Source of the DNA: an uncultured bacterium
GTDB taxonomy: Bacteria; Verrucomicrobiota; Lentisphaeria; Victivallales; UBA1829
Length of the DNA: 64,000 nucleotides
Direction of reading: 5' to 3'
NCBI GenBank assembly: GCA_900548385.1
Contig: URKJ01000001.1
Span: 186,001 to 250,000 of the forward strand
The translations under genes were made by a program, and so were the position numbers. The notes under the pieces were generated by a model that saw nothing but the letters and a program-made list of their open reading frames with translations, made no database searches and had not been told where the DNA came from. Shown here one piece after another: positions 44,663 through 53,910 of this stretch. Within the stretch, counting starts at the first letter, position 1. Every line of letters starts with the position of its first letter.

Positions 44663-45472
44663 ATGGATGCAAAACGGAAACGGAAAATCTGGAAAATCAC
44701 AGCAATTACAGCGGGAGTCATCATTGTCTTGGTAATGATTGCACTGTTGTTTCTGGGGACGATCGTGAAACACTCGCTGACGACGATCGGGCCGAAAGTC
44801 CTTGGCGCTCCGGTGAAAGTCGGCTCGGTGACGGTCAACGTTTTTTCGGGAGTCGTTGACATCCGCAACCTGTTTATCGGCAATCCGCAGGGGTATAAAC
44901 ATGAATGTGCGCTGACCGTGAAGACGATCCGGGTCGATATTGTTCCCTCGTCGCTGGCAGGCAAAAAAATAATCGTGGAAGAGTTTACGCTTGACGGTGT
45001 GGATGTTTATTTTGAGCCGTCGGCAACTCTGCTTTCCAATAATCTCTCTCAGCTGAACGAGAATGTTGCGGCATTCAGCAAAAAATTCAGTTCCGGTGAG
45101 ACAAAGCCTGCGGCGGAGAATAAAAAGGAACAAAAAGATACAAAGCTTCAGGTGGACGATTTGAATCTGACTTCCATCTTCGTCAATGTCGTGACGTCCA
45201 TTCCCGGCGGTCCTGTTTCCAAGGCTCCGCTTCCGGTGGTTCCGATCGAACTGGAAAATCTCGGTCAGGACGAGGATGGTATAACTCCGCTGAATCTGAC
45301 CGCGGTGATTCTGAATAAACTTACTCTCGGCGTGTTTGCATCGGTCGGGGATGCGTTCCCGTCCATGAAAGATTTCACGGATGCCGGAACCAGAGTTCTG
45401 AATACGACTACAACCATTTTCAAAGGCGTTGGGGAGCTGTTGAAGTCCCGTTCGGATTCCGGAAAGAAATAA
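44663..45472 (+). CDS. Membrane-anchored AsmA-like envelope protein
   Basis: A 269-residue protein with a basic N terminus and one membrane anchor (ITAITAGVIIVLVMIALLFLG, about 12-32). The periplasmic part begins with the AsmA/DUF748-like N-terminal layout: LTTIGPKVLGAPVKVGSVTV, VDIRNLFIGNPQGY and VEEFTLDGVDVYFEPSATLL. A Lys/Glu-rich linker (about 150-170) and an amphipathic C terminus follow. AsmA-family proteins bridge or organise the bacterial envelope and may move lipids. Strong RBS AGGAGG. It stands alone between two terminators. Confidence 0.65.
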   Translation: MDAKRKRKIWKITAITAGVIIVLVMIALLFLGTIVKHSLTTIGPKVLGAPVKVGSVTVNVFSGVVDIRNLFIGNPQGYKHECALTVKTIRVDIVPSSLAGKKIIVEEFTLDGVDVYFEPSATLLSNNLSQLNENVAAFSKKFSSGETKPAAENKKEQKDTKLQVDDLNLTSIFVNVVTSIPGGPVSKAPLPVVPIELENLGQDEDGITPLNLTAVILNKLTLGVFASVGDAFPSMKDFTDAGTRVLNTTTTIFKGVGELLKSRSDSGKK

Positions 45473-45499
45473 CCCGTCCCGTCCGTTCCTATTTGTTTT

Positions 45500-45537
45500 C
45501 CCGTCTGTTTCCGGTTGATGAAACAGACGGGATTTTT
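45500..45537 (+). terminator. Terminator between the AsmA-like gene and the convergent DUF4186 gene
   Basis: CCCGTCTGTTTC (45500-45511) pairs with GAAACAGACGGG (45520-45531), followed by ATTTTTG. Confidence 0.88.
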
Positions 45538-45540
45538 GTT

Positions 45541-45936
45541 TTAAAACAGATCCGGAGTGTGCGGCAGGTGTTCGATCCCGTCCGCATGGTCCCGGATCCA
45601 GAACATGAGAATATCGACGATGTGCTGGATATCCGTTTCGGAAAGGGGGCGTCCGGGCGGAATGCCGTGCCATTTTTGCAGACAGCCGCGGCAGCAGCAT
45701 CCGGTCGCGTGCTGTGCGGTGAAACAGGGATGCCCGCGCATGGGGGTCTGTCTTCCGTCATTCGGCGGATCTGCTGGAGCAAGACGCGTCCGGATCAGTT
45801 TTTCGCTTTGACTGCGAACGGTATCGAAGCCCCGTTCTGCGAGATAATGCAGATCCGGCCCGGACAGACGGAAGCGGGAACGGAATTCCGATTCCGCAAG
45901 GCGCCGTTTCAGAATTATCCACTCGCGCTCGGTCAT
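45541..45936 (-). CDS. DUF4186 family protein
   Basis: A 131-residue protein with the DUF4186 signature: FRLSGPDLHYLAERG, IRTRLAPADPPNDGRQTP, RGHPCFTAQHATGCCCRGCL and QKWHGIPPGRPLS. The His/Cys-rich core may bind a metal. The start at 45936 is chosen because it lies 2 bases after the MATE stop with GGAAG upstream and gives the family's usual length. It is translated together with the MATE gene. Function unknown. Confidence 0.85.
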   Translation of the reverse strand: MTEREWIILKRRLAESEFRSRFRLSGPDLHYLAERGFDTVRSQSEKLIRTRLAPADPPNDGRQTPMRGHPCFTAQHATGCCCRGCLQKWHGIPPGRPLSETDIQHIVDILMFWIRDHADGIEHLPHTPDLF

Positions 45937-45938
45937 GG

Positions 45939-47294
45939 TCAGGCTTCCGCGCGGGTCAGCTTTTTGATCCATGTGTAGGAATGCACCTTGATGAACGCCG
46001 GGACGCATTTGAATACCTGGTCGCTGTTCAGGGCGATCATAACTGCAACGGGGCTCCAGTTCCAGGCAAACGCTCCCAGTGCGGAGATGGGAAGAACAAT
46101 ACCCCAGATGCTGATGATGTCAAGAAACATGATGAACCGGGTGTCGCCGCCTCCGCTGATGATTCCCCCGTTGGTCGGCATTTGGTAAGAGGTCCCGACT
46201 CCGGTGATGCTGAGAATCAGCAGAAAATCGTAACACATCGCCATTGTCTGCGGGGAAAGAGTGTAAAGCTGGAGGAAAGGTCCGCGGAGCAGATAGATCG
46301 CCGCTCCCAGAATCAGGCCGAGAACGATGAATATGAGCTGAAGTGTCTGCGCGTAATCTTTTACGACGTTGAGTTTGCCCTGTCCGATCGCTTTTCCGAT
46401 CATGATGGAGGCTGTGGCGCAGGCTCCCAGCATGGCGACTTTCAGCGTCAGATAGAGCGCGTTGGCGGCGCTGTTTGCGGCAATGGCAATCGAGTCGAGA
46501 TGTCCGAGAATCATGGTCTGCGCGGCGGTCGAGAGTCCCCACAATGTCGAAACGATGAGGAGCGGGTAGGTGACGCGGACAAAATCTTTCAGCAAAACGC
46601 GGTCGATATGGAAAAAGGAGATCAGGCGCAGTTTCAGCGCACCGCCTTTTTTCCAGAGGAAGATCAGAACGGCGGCGAGTTCCAGCGCCCGCGCGGTCAG
46701 CGTTCCGATCCCGGCGCCGCGGATTCCCATTTCCGGAAAACCGAACCGTCCGAAGATCAGGACGAAGTTGATTCCGAAATTGGCGATCAGGCCGATGATT
46801 GCCACATAGAGTGAGATTCGGACAATTTCAACCGCGCGCAGCGTTTCCATCAGAATGACGCTGATCACGAAGAAGAGATAGGACCAGCGGATCGTTTCCA
46901 GATAACTCATGCCTTCGGCAATGATGGTTTTGTCGTAAGTGAACAGTTCCAGAAGCTGGCGCGGAAACAGCCATGTTGCGGCGAAAAGCAGAAATCCGGC
47001 GGTGATTCCGAACCACATGGCGATGGCGGAGAGGCGGCGGATCGGGCGTGTGCGGTTCTGTCCCCAGTATTGTGTGCCGAGAATGACAAGTCCGCTGCCG
47101 ATCCCCATAACCGCTTGCTGGAGAACGAACTGCAGGTGATTGACGGCGGTTGCCCCGGCGAGAGAAGATTCCTGATACGAGCCGAGCATGATGTTGTCGG
47201 TCAGGTTTACGGCAAACCGGATGATGTTCTGAAAGACCAGAACGAGAAAGAAGCTGAAAAAGGTCCTGTAAAATGTTTTGTCGCGTATGATCAT
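45939..47294 (-). CDS. MATE family efflux transporter
   Basis: A 451-residue polytopic membrane protein of the MATE family with about 12 membrane segments. Family features include AVNLTDNIMLGSYQESSLAG at the N terminus, GSGLVILGTQYWGQN, RVTYPLLIVSTLWGLSTAAQ opening the second half and ASIMIGKAIGQGKLNVVKDY. It is not close in sequence to the other MATE protein at 5653-6981. Expected to export organic cations using an ion gradient; substrate unknown. Two bases separate it from the downstream DUF4186 gene. Confidence 0.92.
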   Translation of the reverse strand: MIIRDKTFYRTFFSFFLVLVFQNIIRFAVNLTDNIMLGSYQESSLAGATAVNHLQFVLQQAVMGIGSGLVILGTQYWGQNRTRPIRRLSAIAMWFGITAGFLLFAATWLFPRQLLELFTYDKTIIAEGMSYLETIRWSYLFFVISVILMETLRAVEIVRISLYVAIIGLIANFGINFVLIFGRFGFPEMGIRGAGIGTLTARALELAAVLIFLWKKGGALKLRLISFFHIDRVLLKDFVRVTYPLLIVSTLWGLSTAAQTMILGHLDSIAIAANSAANALYLTLKVAMLGACATASIMIGKAIGQGKLNVVKDYAQTLQLIFIVLGLILGAAIYLLRGPFLQLYTLSPQTMAMCYDFLLILSITGVGTSYQMPTNGGIISGGGDTRFIMFLDIISIWGIVLPISALGAFAWNWSPVAVMIALNSDQVFKCVPAFIKVHSYTWIKKLTRAEA

Positions 47295-47328
47295 GGGGGC
47301 AGGGCGGATGGATGAGGTTGAAATGGAA

Positions 47329-47356
47329 AAGGCTGGTACAATTTTGTACCAGCCTT
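47329..47356 (-). terminator. Terminator after ilvC
   Basis: AAGGCTGGTACAA (47329-47341) and TTGTACCAGCCTT (47344-47356) form a 13-bp inverted repeat just past the ilvC stop. In the minus direction it is followed by TTCCATTTC, a weak T tract. Confidence 0.65.
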
Positions 47357-47384
47357 TGAGAATGCGGATAAAGCTCCGCAGGCC

Positions 47385-48377
47385 TTATTTGGCTTTGCGT
47401 TCGAAGAGAGCGCGGATTTTAGCTCCGGTGGTCTCTGCGATGTGCTGTCCGAGTTCTTCGCGTTTGGCTTTGAGCAGTTCGCCTTTGCCTTCGCGGATCA
47501 TCTTGAGGAATTCTTTTGCGAATTCGCCGGATTCGATGCGCTTGAGAGATTCTTTCATGCGCTCTTTGACATCCGGGGTGATGATTTTGGGACCGTTGAA
47601 GTATTCGCCGAATTCCGCGGTGTTGGAGATGACTTTGTTCATCTTCTGGATGCCGCCTTCGTAGACGAGGTCAACGATGAGCTTGAGTTCGTGGATGCAT
47701 TCGAAATACGCCATTTCCGGGGGATATCCGGCTTCGACGAGAGTTTCAAATCCGTACTTCATCAGGTCGACGCAGCCGCCGCAGAGAACGTTCTGTTCAC
47801 CGAAGAGGTCTTCGTAGGTTTCCTGTTCGAACGTGCATTCGAGAACGCCGGCGCGGGTGAAGCCCATGGCTTTTGCCATCGCGAGAGCGGTCTGGAGAGC
47901 ATTGCCGGAAGCATTCTGCTTGACGGCGACGAGTCCGGGGACGCCGAACCCGGCGAGGAACGCTTTGCGTTCTTCGGTTGCAGGGCTCTTCGGAGCAACC
48001 ATGATGACGTCAACACCTGCCGGCGGAACGATTTCGCCGAAGACGATGTTGAAGCCATGGGAGCAGCTGAGGGTCTTGCCCGGTTTCATGTGCTGGGCAA
48101 TATCGGCTTTGTAGACCGGACCGTGGTATTCGTCGGGAAGGAGGATGTGAATGACATCGGCCTTTTCCGCCGCATCCGAGAACGACATGACCTGGAAGCC
48201 GTCGGCAACCGCTTTGTCAAACGACGGGCCGGGTCTGGAACCGATAATGACGTTGACGCCGGAATCTCTCATACAGAGGGCCTGGGCGGAACCCTGACTT
48301 CCATAACCGATCACGGCTACGGTTTTGCCGTTCAGAACCGATGCGTCCGCATCGCTGTCGTGCATGATTTTAACCAT
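47385..48377 (-). CDS. ilvC: Ketol-acid reductoisomerase
   Basis: A 330-residue class I (short) KARI. It converts acetolactate or acetohydroxybutyrate to the dihydroxy acid in branched-chain amino acid synthesis, using NADPH and Mg2+. N-terminal Rossmann motif KTVAVIGYGSQGSAQALCMR, then HILLPDEYHGPVYKADI, SCSHGFNIVFG and APKSPATEERKAFLAGFGVP. The knotted C-terminal domain has DLFGEQNVLCGG (metal Asp/Glu) and YFECIHELKLIVDLVYEGG. The KSPATEE segment differs from the common KGPGH and is closer to the long E. coli form. ilvB/ilvN are not adjacent. Start has AAGGAG upstream. Confidence 0.95.
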   Translation of the reverse strand: MVKIMHDSDADASVLNGKTVAVIGYGSQGSAQALCMRDSGVNVIIGSRPGPSFDKAVADGFQVMSFSDAAEKADVIHILLPDEYHGPVYKADIAQHMKPGKTLSCSHGFNIVFGEIVPPAGVDVIMVAPKSPATEERKAFLAGFGVPGLVAVKQNASGNALQTALAMAKAMGFTRAGVLECTFEQETYEDLFGEQNVLCGGCVDLMKYGFETLVEAGYPPEMAYFECIHELKLIVDLVYEGGIQKMNKVISNTAEFGEYFNGPKIITPDVKERMKESLKRIESGEFAKEFLKMIREGKGELLKAKREELGQHIAETTGAKIRALFERKAK

Positions 48378-48472
48378 TTTACCATTTCTCCTTTATACTA
48401 TGAGTGGTTTTCTGTTATCTAATAAAAGTAGCATTCTATTTGATTTTTTCAACCGTTCCGCAGAAAAATGGC

Positions 48473-48964
48473 TCATTTTTCCGATTTTTCCGCTATTTTC
48501 ATCAAAATCGCACGCTGGTCCGGTTCGATGCGGCGGGAGAACAGCAGGGATGGCGTCCCGCCGAGCAGGAGCCCGATGAGCGGAAGATTCAGTTTGGAGG
48601 CGTACAGCTTGCCATCGCTTTTGCGGTAGAATGCAATGCCGCAGGGCAGGATGGCGGCGATTTTCCGTTCGGTTTCATCGCGGATCAGCTCCCGCGCATA
48701 ATCCGGATTGCAAAAACGGAACGATTGCAGGGGCAGTCCGTCGGGTGTCCGGGGGAGCGCACAGCCGGCGGAAGAGGCCGTCCATCCGCCGATTTCCTTT
48801 GCCGCTTCCGGAACCGAACGCATTGCTGTCTGAAAATCGGGAGAACCAAGTTCAAATTCCCGGATCAGGCTTGAGCGCAGCCAAAGAAGCCCGGCAGTGA
48901 ACGTCACCGCTGCCCCAAGCAGAACACCGAGCGTCAGATACAGGAATTCTTTCCGTTTCCGCAT
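48473..48964 (-). CDS. DUF302-like membrane-anchored protein
   Basis: A 163-residue protein with one N-terminal membrane helix (FLYLTLGVLLGAAVTFTAGL). The soluble part contains LQSFRFCNPDYARELIRDE and ILPCGIAFYRKSDGKLYASK, resembling the DUF302 core (P-C-x-I-x-x-Y...D-G-x-x-x-x-x-x-N). DUF302 is a small beta-alpha fold of unknown role. It lies 13 bases downstream of purQ on the same strand and may be co-transcribed. Confidence 0.6.
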   Translation of the reverse strand: MRKRKEFLYLTLGVLLGAAVTFTAGLLWLRSSLIREFELGSPDFQTAMRSVPEAAKEIGGWTASSAGCALPRTPDGLPLQSFRFCNPDYARELIRDETERKIAAILPCGIAFYRKSDGKLYASKLNLPLIGLLLGGTPSLLFSRRIEPDQRAILMKIAEKSEK

Positions 48965-48977
48965 GGTGGAGCTCCCC

Positions 48978-49781
48978 TCAGAGGGAACTCTTTACATAAT
49001 CAACCGCGTTGGAGAAAATGATTCTGCCTTCGCCCCACTGCGGCAGGCAGCCTTGAAGTTTCCGGGTCTGCCAGTCCGGCGCATTGAAGGGGGAGAGGAA
49101 CGCTTCCGGGTGCGGCATGAGCCCGAAGACCCGTCCGGTGGGATCGCAGATCCCGGCAATGTCGTTGATGGAACCGTTGGGGTTCTCCGGAAAGCCGTTC
49201 GGTTTGTTGCCCGCTTCGTCGGTATAGCGGAGAGCGACAAGATTTTCTTTTTCGATTTTTTCGATGTATTCGGGAGAGGCGACGAATTTGCCTTCGCCGT
49301 GACGGATCGGCATGCGGATCAGGTCGATGCCTTTGGTGAATACGCATTTGCACGCCGGGTTTGCTTTCATCGTGACCCAGTCGTCGCGGAAGACGCCGGA
49401 GTCGTTATGCGCGAGGGCTGCCTGCTGGGTGAAACGCTGACCGTCGAGAGCGGGGACGAGTCCGAGCCGGGTCAGGGTCTGGAAGCCGTTGCAGATGCCG
49501 ATGACGAGCTTGCCGGATTCGATGAATTTATCAAGATCTTCTTTCAGTTTGAATTTGATTTTGTTTGCGAAAACGGTTCCGGAACCGAGGTGATCCCCGA
49601 ACGAGAATCCGCCGATGAATGCGAGTATCTGATAGGGATCCATCGTTTCCTTCCCGGACAGAAGGTCGTTGATATGGATAAGAGTAGCGGTTGCGCCGGA
49701 TGCGTTGAACGCGGCGGCAGTCTCTTTTTCGCAGTTTAATCCGACTCCGGTAATGACCAGTGCTTTGACATCGTTAGGCAT
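48978..49781 (-). CDS. purQ: Phosphoribosylformylglycinamidine synthase glutaminase subunit
   Basis: A 267-residue class I glutamine amidotransferase of the PurQ type. It supplies ammonia to PurL for FGAM synthesis in purine biosynthesis. Motifs: ALVITGVGLNCEKETAAAF, GGFSFGDHLGSG, nucleophile Cys in VIGICNGFQTLTRLGLVP, and His/Glu in FGLMPHPEAFLSPF. It is longer than the common 220-230 residues, mainly through an insertion-rich second half and a C-terminal extension (APDWQTRKLQG...). That is more like the glutaminase part of long PurL proteins. No purL or purS gene is adjacent. Strong RBS AAGGAG. Confidence 0.9.
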   Translation of the reverse strand: MPNDVKALVITGVGLNCEKETAAAFNASGATATLIHINDLLSGKETMDPYQILAFIGGFSFGDHLGSGTVFANKIKFKLKEDLDKFIESGKLVIGICNGFQTLTRLGLVPALDGQRFTQQAALAHNDSGVFRDDWVTMKANPACKCVFTKGIDLIRMPIRHGEGKFVASPEYIEKIEKENLVALRYTDEAGNKPNGFPENPNGSINDIAGICDPTGRVFGLMPHPEAFLSPFNAPDWQTRKLQGCLPQWGEGRIIFSNAVDYVKSSL

Positions 49782-49813
49782 AGTGTTTTCAGCTCCTTGA
49801 AATTAATCGTATT

Positions 49814-49842
49814 AAATTAGCCCGTTTTCGGGAAGAAATCAA
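49814..49842 (-). promoter_or_regulatory. Probable purQ promoter
   Basis: On the minus strand TTGATT (49837-49842) and TAATTT (49814-49819) have 17-base spacing. It lies about 35 bases upstream of purQ, in a 319-base divergent gap (49782-50100) that holds no gene. Confidence 0.5.
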
Positions 49843-50031
49843 ATCGTAAACGGAAATTTCCGGAAGATTTCGCCGATTCGGAACTTTCCGCGCTGATCAG
49901 GAACGGTTCAATATTACGGTCGGCTCTTGTTTTTTATGGCTGTATTCTGTTCCGGTTCCGCCATTTTTTATGGCGAAACGGCGGAGAAATTAAAGTTTCG
50001 TCATTTATTCGGATAAATTTAGTTCTCCGAT

Positions 50032-50060
50032 TTGCGAAATGGCATAAGACGTGATAGATT
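50032..50060 (+). promoter_or_regulatory. Probable fmt promoter
   Basis: TTGCGA (50032-50037), 17 bases, TAGATT (50055-50060). Predicted start near 50067, which rules out an upstream in-frame start at 50032 for fmt. Confidence 0.5.
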
Positions 50061-50100
50061 AAGACTTTACAGAAATCCCATGGAGAGTTGTTTATATTTT

Positions 50101-51105
50101 ATGCAGAAAAATAAGGTCAAAGTGTATTTTCTGGGATCGGGCGCGTTCGCGGTTCCGTTTCTCGACGCTCTGAGCAGAGCCGATAATATTGATCTCGTCG
50201 GCGTCGGTACCCAGCCGGACAAGCCGTCCGGCCGGAAACGTTTGCCGAAGCCGACGCCATTGGGCGGCTTCGCGGATGCGGTGGGAATTCCCTGCCGCCG
50301 GGTTGCCTCGGTCAGTTCGGATGAGTTCATGCAGCTGATGAATGAGCTTCAGCCGGATATTGTGGTCGTGGTGTCGTTCGGTCAGATTCTGCGGGAACGT
50401 CTGCTGAATTTTCCGCGGTTCGGCTGTCTCAATGTACACGGTTCGATACTCCCGAAATACCGGGGAGCATCGCCTCTTGCAACCTCCATACTTTGCGGCG
50501 ACAAAGTAAACGGGATCACATTCATGCGGATGGAAAAAGGGCTGGACACCGGTCCGATTTACTCCATTACCACGATGGAGGTTCCGCCGACAATGAATTC
50601 CCAGACGTTGGAGATCGCGCTTTCGGAGCTCGGTTCGCGGGATCTTGCGGGGATCATCGACAGAATCGCCAACGGTCTTCAGCCGATTCCGCAGAACGAC
50701 GCGGAAGCCACTTTCACCCGGAAGATTCAGAAATCCGACGGCTCCATCCGTTGGAGTGAACCTGCGGATGTTCTGGAACGCAAAATCCGGGCGTATTATT
50801 CCTGGCCGGCGTCCACATTCCGCATCATGGGAAAAAACGGCATTCAATCCATCAAGATCACCGAGGCACGCATCGCATCCGGTTCCGGGGCTCCCGGAAC
50901 GACTCTGGTCCGCGATAAACGGTGGATCGTCGCCTGCGGGGAGGGCGCTCTTGAAATCCTCCGCATTATCCCCGAAGGTTCCCGTGAAATGAATGCCGCC
51001 GATTTTATCCGCGGATTCAACAATCCGGAAGCTGTCAAACAAGTGCTCGACGGTCCGCTGCCGCCGTCCGGGCAGAACTCACAGGAAAAGAAGAAAGATT
51101 CATGA
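50101..51105 (+). CDS. fmt: Methionyl-tRNA formyltransferase
   Basis: A 334-residue Fmt. It formylates initiator Met-tRNA using 10-formyl-THF. N-terminal Rossmann domain with VYFLGSGAFAVPFLDALSRA, LQPDIVVVVSFGQIL and the catalytic Asn-His region LNVHGSILPKYRGASPLAT, then MRMEKGLDTGPIY with the catalytic Asp. The C-terminal OB-fold domain carries IRAYYSWPASTFRI. Start at the ATG 50101 (GGAGAG 12 bases upstream); an in-frame ATG at 50080 is possible. Its stop overlaps the rng start (ATGA). Confidence 0.95.
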   Translation: MQKNKVKVYFLGSGAFAVPFLDALSRADNIDLVGVGTQPDKPSGRKRLPKPTPLGGFADAVGIPCRRVASVSSDEFMQLMNELQPDIVVVVSFGQILRERLLNFPRFGCLNVHGSILPKYRGASPLATSILCGDKVNGITFMRMEKGLDTGPIYSITTMEVPPTMNSQTLEIALSELGSRDLAGIIDRIANGLQPIPQNDAEATFTRKIQKSDGSIRWSEPADVLERKIRAYYSWPASTFRIMGKNGIQSIKITEARIASGSGAPGTTLVRDKRWIVACGEGALEILRIIPEGSREMNAADFIRGFNNPEAVKQVLDGPLPPSGQNSQEKKKDS

Positions 51106-52751
51106 GAAACAAAAAACAGATCATTATAAATTGCGAAGAACTGGAGACGCGTTTCGCATTGCTGCGCAACGGCAGACTCGAAGAATATGAAATCGAACGG
51201 CTGGACGAAGACGAGCTTCTTGCCGGATCCATTTATCTCGGACGTATCACTCATCTCGAAAAGAAACTGGAAGCCGCGTTTGTCGACATCGGTGCCGCGA
51301 AAAACGCGTTTCTGCATTACAAGGACATGCTTCCCGCCTCTTACGACATGCTCGACGACATTCGCCACATGGAGGCGGATCCCAATAAGAATGAACCGGC
51401 GAAACGCCGGAAAAAAGGTTCCGTGCTGAGTAAAGTCGCCGATCATATCCGCGGACTGGTCGGCAGAACCAACAAGGCTCAGCGCCTGAAAGAGTTTGAG
51501 ACCAAGCTGCACAGCGGCAAGATCACGGTCGCCGATATTCCGAAGATGTTTCCGGAGAATTCCGAACTGCTCGTGCAGATCACCAAAGGGCCGATCGGAA
51601 CCAAAGGCGCACGCGTCACCACCAATATCACGATTCCCGGACGCTACCTCGTTCTTCTGCCGTATTCCGATCATATCGGGCTCTCTTCCCGGATCGACGA
51701 CCGCAAGGAGCGGGACCGTCTGCGCAAGATCCTTGCGAAACTTGAAGTTCCCGAAGGCATGGGCCTTATCTGCCGCACGATCGGCGAGGGGCACAAGGCT
51801 GAAGATTTTGAAAAAGACCTTCAGATGCTGCTGAAAATCTGGGAGAGCGCAAGCGCCGCATTGGAGGAAAAGAGCGCCCCCGCCATCGTTTACCGGGAAC
51901 CGAACCTGCTGGAACGGACGGTCCGCGATTTCCTGACCGATGATATTGATGAAATCGTCGTGGACAGTCCCGAAGCAGCAAAGAAGCTGAAAGCCGATTT
52001 TGCGGAATTCGGCTGTTATGATACGCGCATCACGCTGAGCAACCGCGCCCAGCCGGTATTTGAACGCTATAAAGTGGCGGAACAGGTGGCGGCGGTCTTC
52101 AACCGCGTGGTGCAGCTGCCGGGCGGCGGGTATATCTGTATCGACGAGACCGAGGCGCTTGTCGCGGTGGACGTCAATTCCGGCAAGAACAAGAATGCCA
52201 AGGATCAGCCGGAAAATATTCTGCGGACGAATCTGGAAGCCGCGGAGGAGATCGCGCGGCAGGTGCGTCTCCGCAACGTCGGCGGTCTTGTCGTGATCGA
52301 CTTTATCGACATGCGCACCCAGCGGGACCGTGACGCCGTGCAGAAAGCAATGGCGAAATATATTGAGCCGGACCGTGCCAAGACCCGGCTGCTGCCGATC
52401 AGCAAGTTCGGGCTGATGGAAATGACCCGCCAGCGGGAACATGAAAGCGTCAAGGATGCCGTTTATGATCCCTGTCCGTATTGCGAAGGATCGGGACGCG
52501 TGAAGTCTCCGGTGAGTATGAGCGTGGAGATTCAGCGCCGTCTGAAAGAATTGCTGAAGCGGAAAGCGCGCGGCATGGCGGTTCGCGTGATTATGCACCC
52601 CACTATTCTGGAGCGTCTGAAAAACGACGATGCGGAACTGCTGAAAGATATGGAAGAACGTTACGGCAAGGAGCTTTCTTTCCGTGCCGATCCGACGATG
52701 CACATGGAACAGTTCAAGCTCGTCAATCCGGAAACCAATCAGGAATATTAA
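51102..52751 (+). CDS. rng: Ribonuclease G/E family endoribonuclease
   Basis: A 549-residue RNase E/G-family enzyme for 5'-monophosphate-stimulated cleavage in rRNA maturation and mRNA turnover. It starts with an S1-like region (GSIYLGRITHLEKKLEAAFV DIGAAKNAFLHYKD) that has a basic insertion at about 90-130. The 5' sensor region and RNase H-like catalytic domain follow, with metal-binding aspartates in LVAVDVNSGKN (about 357) and VVIDFIDMRTQRDRD (about 400). The zinc-link CPYCEGSGRV (about 458) and a C-terminal small domain follow. There is no long RNase E-type scaffold tail. Translationally coupled to fmt. Confidence 0.93.
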   Translation: MRNKKQIIINCEELETRFALLRNGRLEEYEIERLDEDELLAGSIYLGRITHLEKKLEAAFVDIGAAKNAFLHYKDMLPASYDMLDDIRHMEADPNKNEPAKRRKKGSVLSKVADHIRGLVGRTNKAQRLKEFETKLHSGKITVADIPKMFPENSELLVQITKGPIGTKGARVTTNITIPGRYLVLLPYSDHIGLSSRIDDRKERDRLRKILAKLEVPEGMGLICRTIGEGHKAEDFEKDLQMLLKIWESASAALEEKSAPAIVYREPNLLERTVRDFLTDDIDEIVVDSPEAAKKLKADFAEFGCYDTRITLSNRAQPVFERYKVAEQVAAVFNRVVQLPGGGYICIDETEALVAVDVNSGKNKNAKDQPENILRTNLEAAEEIARQVRLRNVGGLVVIDFIDMRTQRDRDAVQKAMAKYIEPDRAKTRLLPISKFGLMEMTRQREHESVKDAVYDPCPYCEGSGRVKSPVSMSVEIQRRLKELLKRKARGMAVRVIMHPTILERLKNDDAELLKDMEERYGKELSFRADPTMHMEQFKLVNPETNQEY

Positions 52752-52767
52752 GAGGGAGTCCGAAATT

Positions 52768-53910
52768 ATGAGAGACACATTTCTGCCGTTTTCCAAACCG
52801 GATTTGAAGGAATCCGATATTCAGGCCGTTGCCGATGTTCTCCGTTCCGGCTGGATTACCACCGGTCCGAAAGTGGCGCAGCTGGAAGCCGATTTCAAAC
52901 GGTATCTCGGTTCTCCGGACGCGATTTCCATGACTTCCGAGACGGGGGTGATGGAAGTGCTTCTGCATGCGCTTGGAATCGGTCCCGGAGACGAGGTCAT
53001 TACGCCCTCCATGACGTGGGTTTCCATGATCAACCTGACCGTTCTTGCGGGGGCGACCCCGGTCTTTGTCGATGTCAACAGGGATACGCTGATGGTGGAT
53101 CCGGACGAGGTCGAAGCTCATATTACGCCGCGCACCAAACTGATCGTTCCGGTTCATTTCGCCGGAGCCTGTGCGGATATGGATCCGCTCCGCGCGATTG
53201 CGCAAAAGCACGGAATCCGTCTTGTCGAGGATGCTGCACACGCAATCGGGACCCGGTACAAGGGAAGACTGATCGGCTCAACCGGAACCGCCATGTTCTC
53301 GCTTCACCCGATCAAGAACATCACCACCGGTGAAGGCGGTATGCTGGTGACCGATGACGAAGAGCTCGGCAAACGCGCCCGCAGTTTGAAATTCCATGGT
53401 CTCGGCGTGGATGCCTATGACCGTCTGACGCACGGACGATCCCCGCAGGCGCAGGTCGTGGAGCCCGGTTACAAGTACAATCTGCCTGACATGCAGGCGG
53501 TGCTTGCGCTCGGACAGCTCGCCCGCATTGAAGAGATCAACGCCCGCCGGACCGCGCTTGCCCTGCGTTACCGCGAACTGTTGAGCGGGATCGACGAACT
53601 TCAGCCGCTTGCCGATCCGGAATACGATTTCAAACACGCATGGCATCTGTTTGTGGTCCGCGTGGTCAAAGGAAAACTGAACCGCGATGAATTCATGGCG
53701 GCTCTGAAAGAGAAGAATATCGGAACGGGACTGCATTTCCGCTGTACCCATCTCCAGAAATATTACCGGGAACAGATGGGGTGCAAGCCCGGAATGCTGC
53801 CGAATACGGAATGGAATTCGGACCGCATCTGTTCCATCCCGCTGTTCCCCTCCATGACGGAAGAGGATCAGGATGATGTCATAGCCGCCATCAAGGAGGT
53901 CCTCGCATGA
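52768..53910 (+). CDS. arnB: UDP-4-amino-4-deoxy-L-arabinose aminotransferase-like PLP enzyme
   Basis: A 380-residue DegT/DnrJ/EryC1 aminotransferase with a particularly close match to ArnB: FLPFSKPDLKESDI, LRSGWITTGPKVAQLE, VITPSMTWVSMINL, VFVDVNRDTLMVDPDEVEA, PVHFAGACADMDPLRAI, DAAHAIGTRYKGRLIGS, PLP-lysine in FSLHPIKNITTGEGG, KFHGLGVDAYDRLTHGR, GTGLHFRCTHLQKYYRE and LPNTEWNSDRICSIPLFP. ArnB transaminates UDP-4-keto-pentose to UDP-L-Ara4N. The stop overlaps the ArnT-like transferase start (ATGA), which supports an Ara4N role. arnA, arnC and arnD are not in this window. A related 4-amino sugar is possible. Confidence 0.85.
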   Translation: MRDTFLPFSKPDLKESDIQAVADVLRSGWITTGPKVAQLEADFKRYLGSPDAISMTSETGVMEVLLHALGIGPGDEVITPSMTWVSMINLTVLAGATPVFVDVNRDTLMVDPDEVEAHITPRTKLIVPVHFAGACADMDPLRAIAQKHGIRLVEDAAHAIGTRYKGRLIGSTGTAMFSLHPIKNITTGEGGMLVTDDEELGKRARSLKFHGLGVDAYDRLTHGRSPQAQVVEPGYKYNLPDMQAVLALGQLARIEEINARRTALALRYRELLSGIDELQPLADPEYDFKHAWHLFVVRVVKGKLNRDEFMAALKEKNIGTGLHFRCTHLQKYYREQMGCKPGMLPNTEWNSDRICSIPLFPSMTEEDQDDVIAAIKEVLA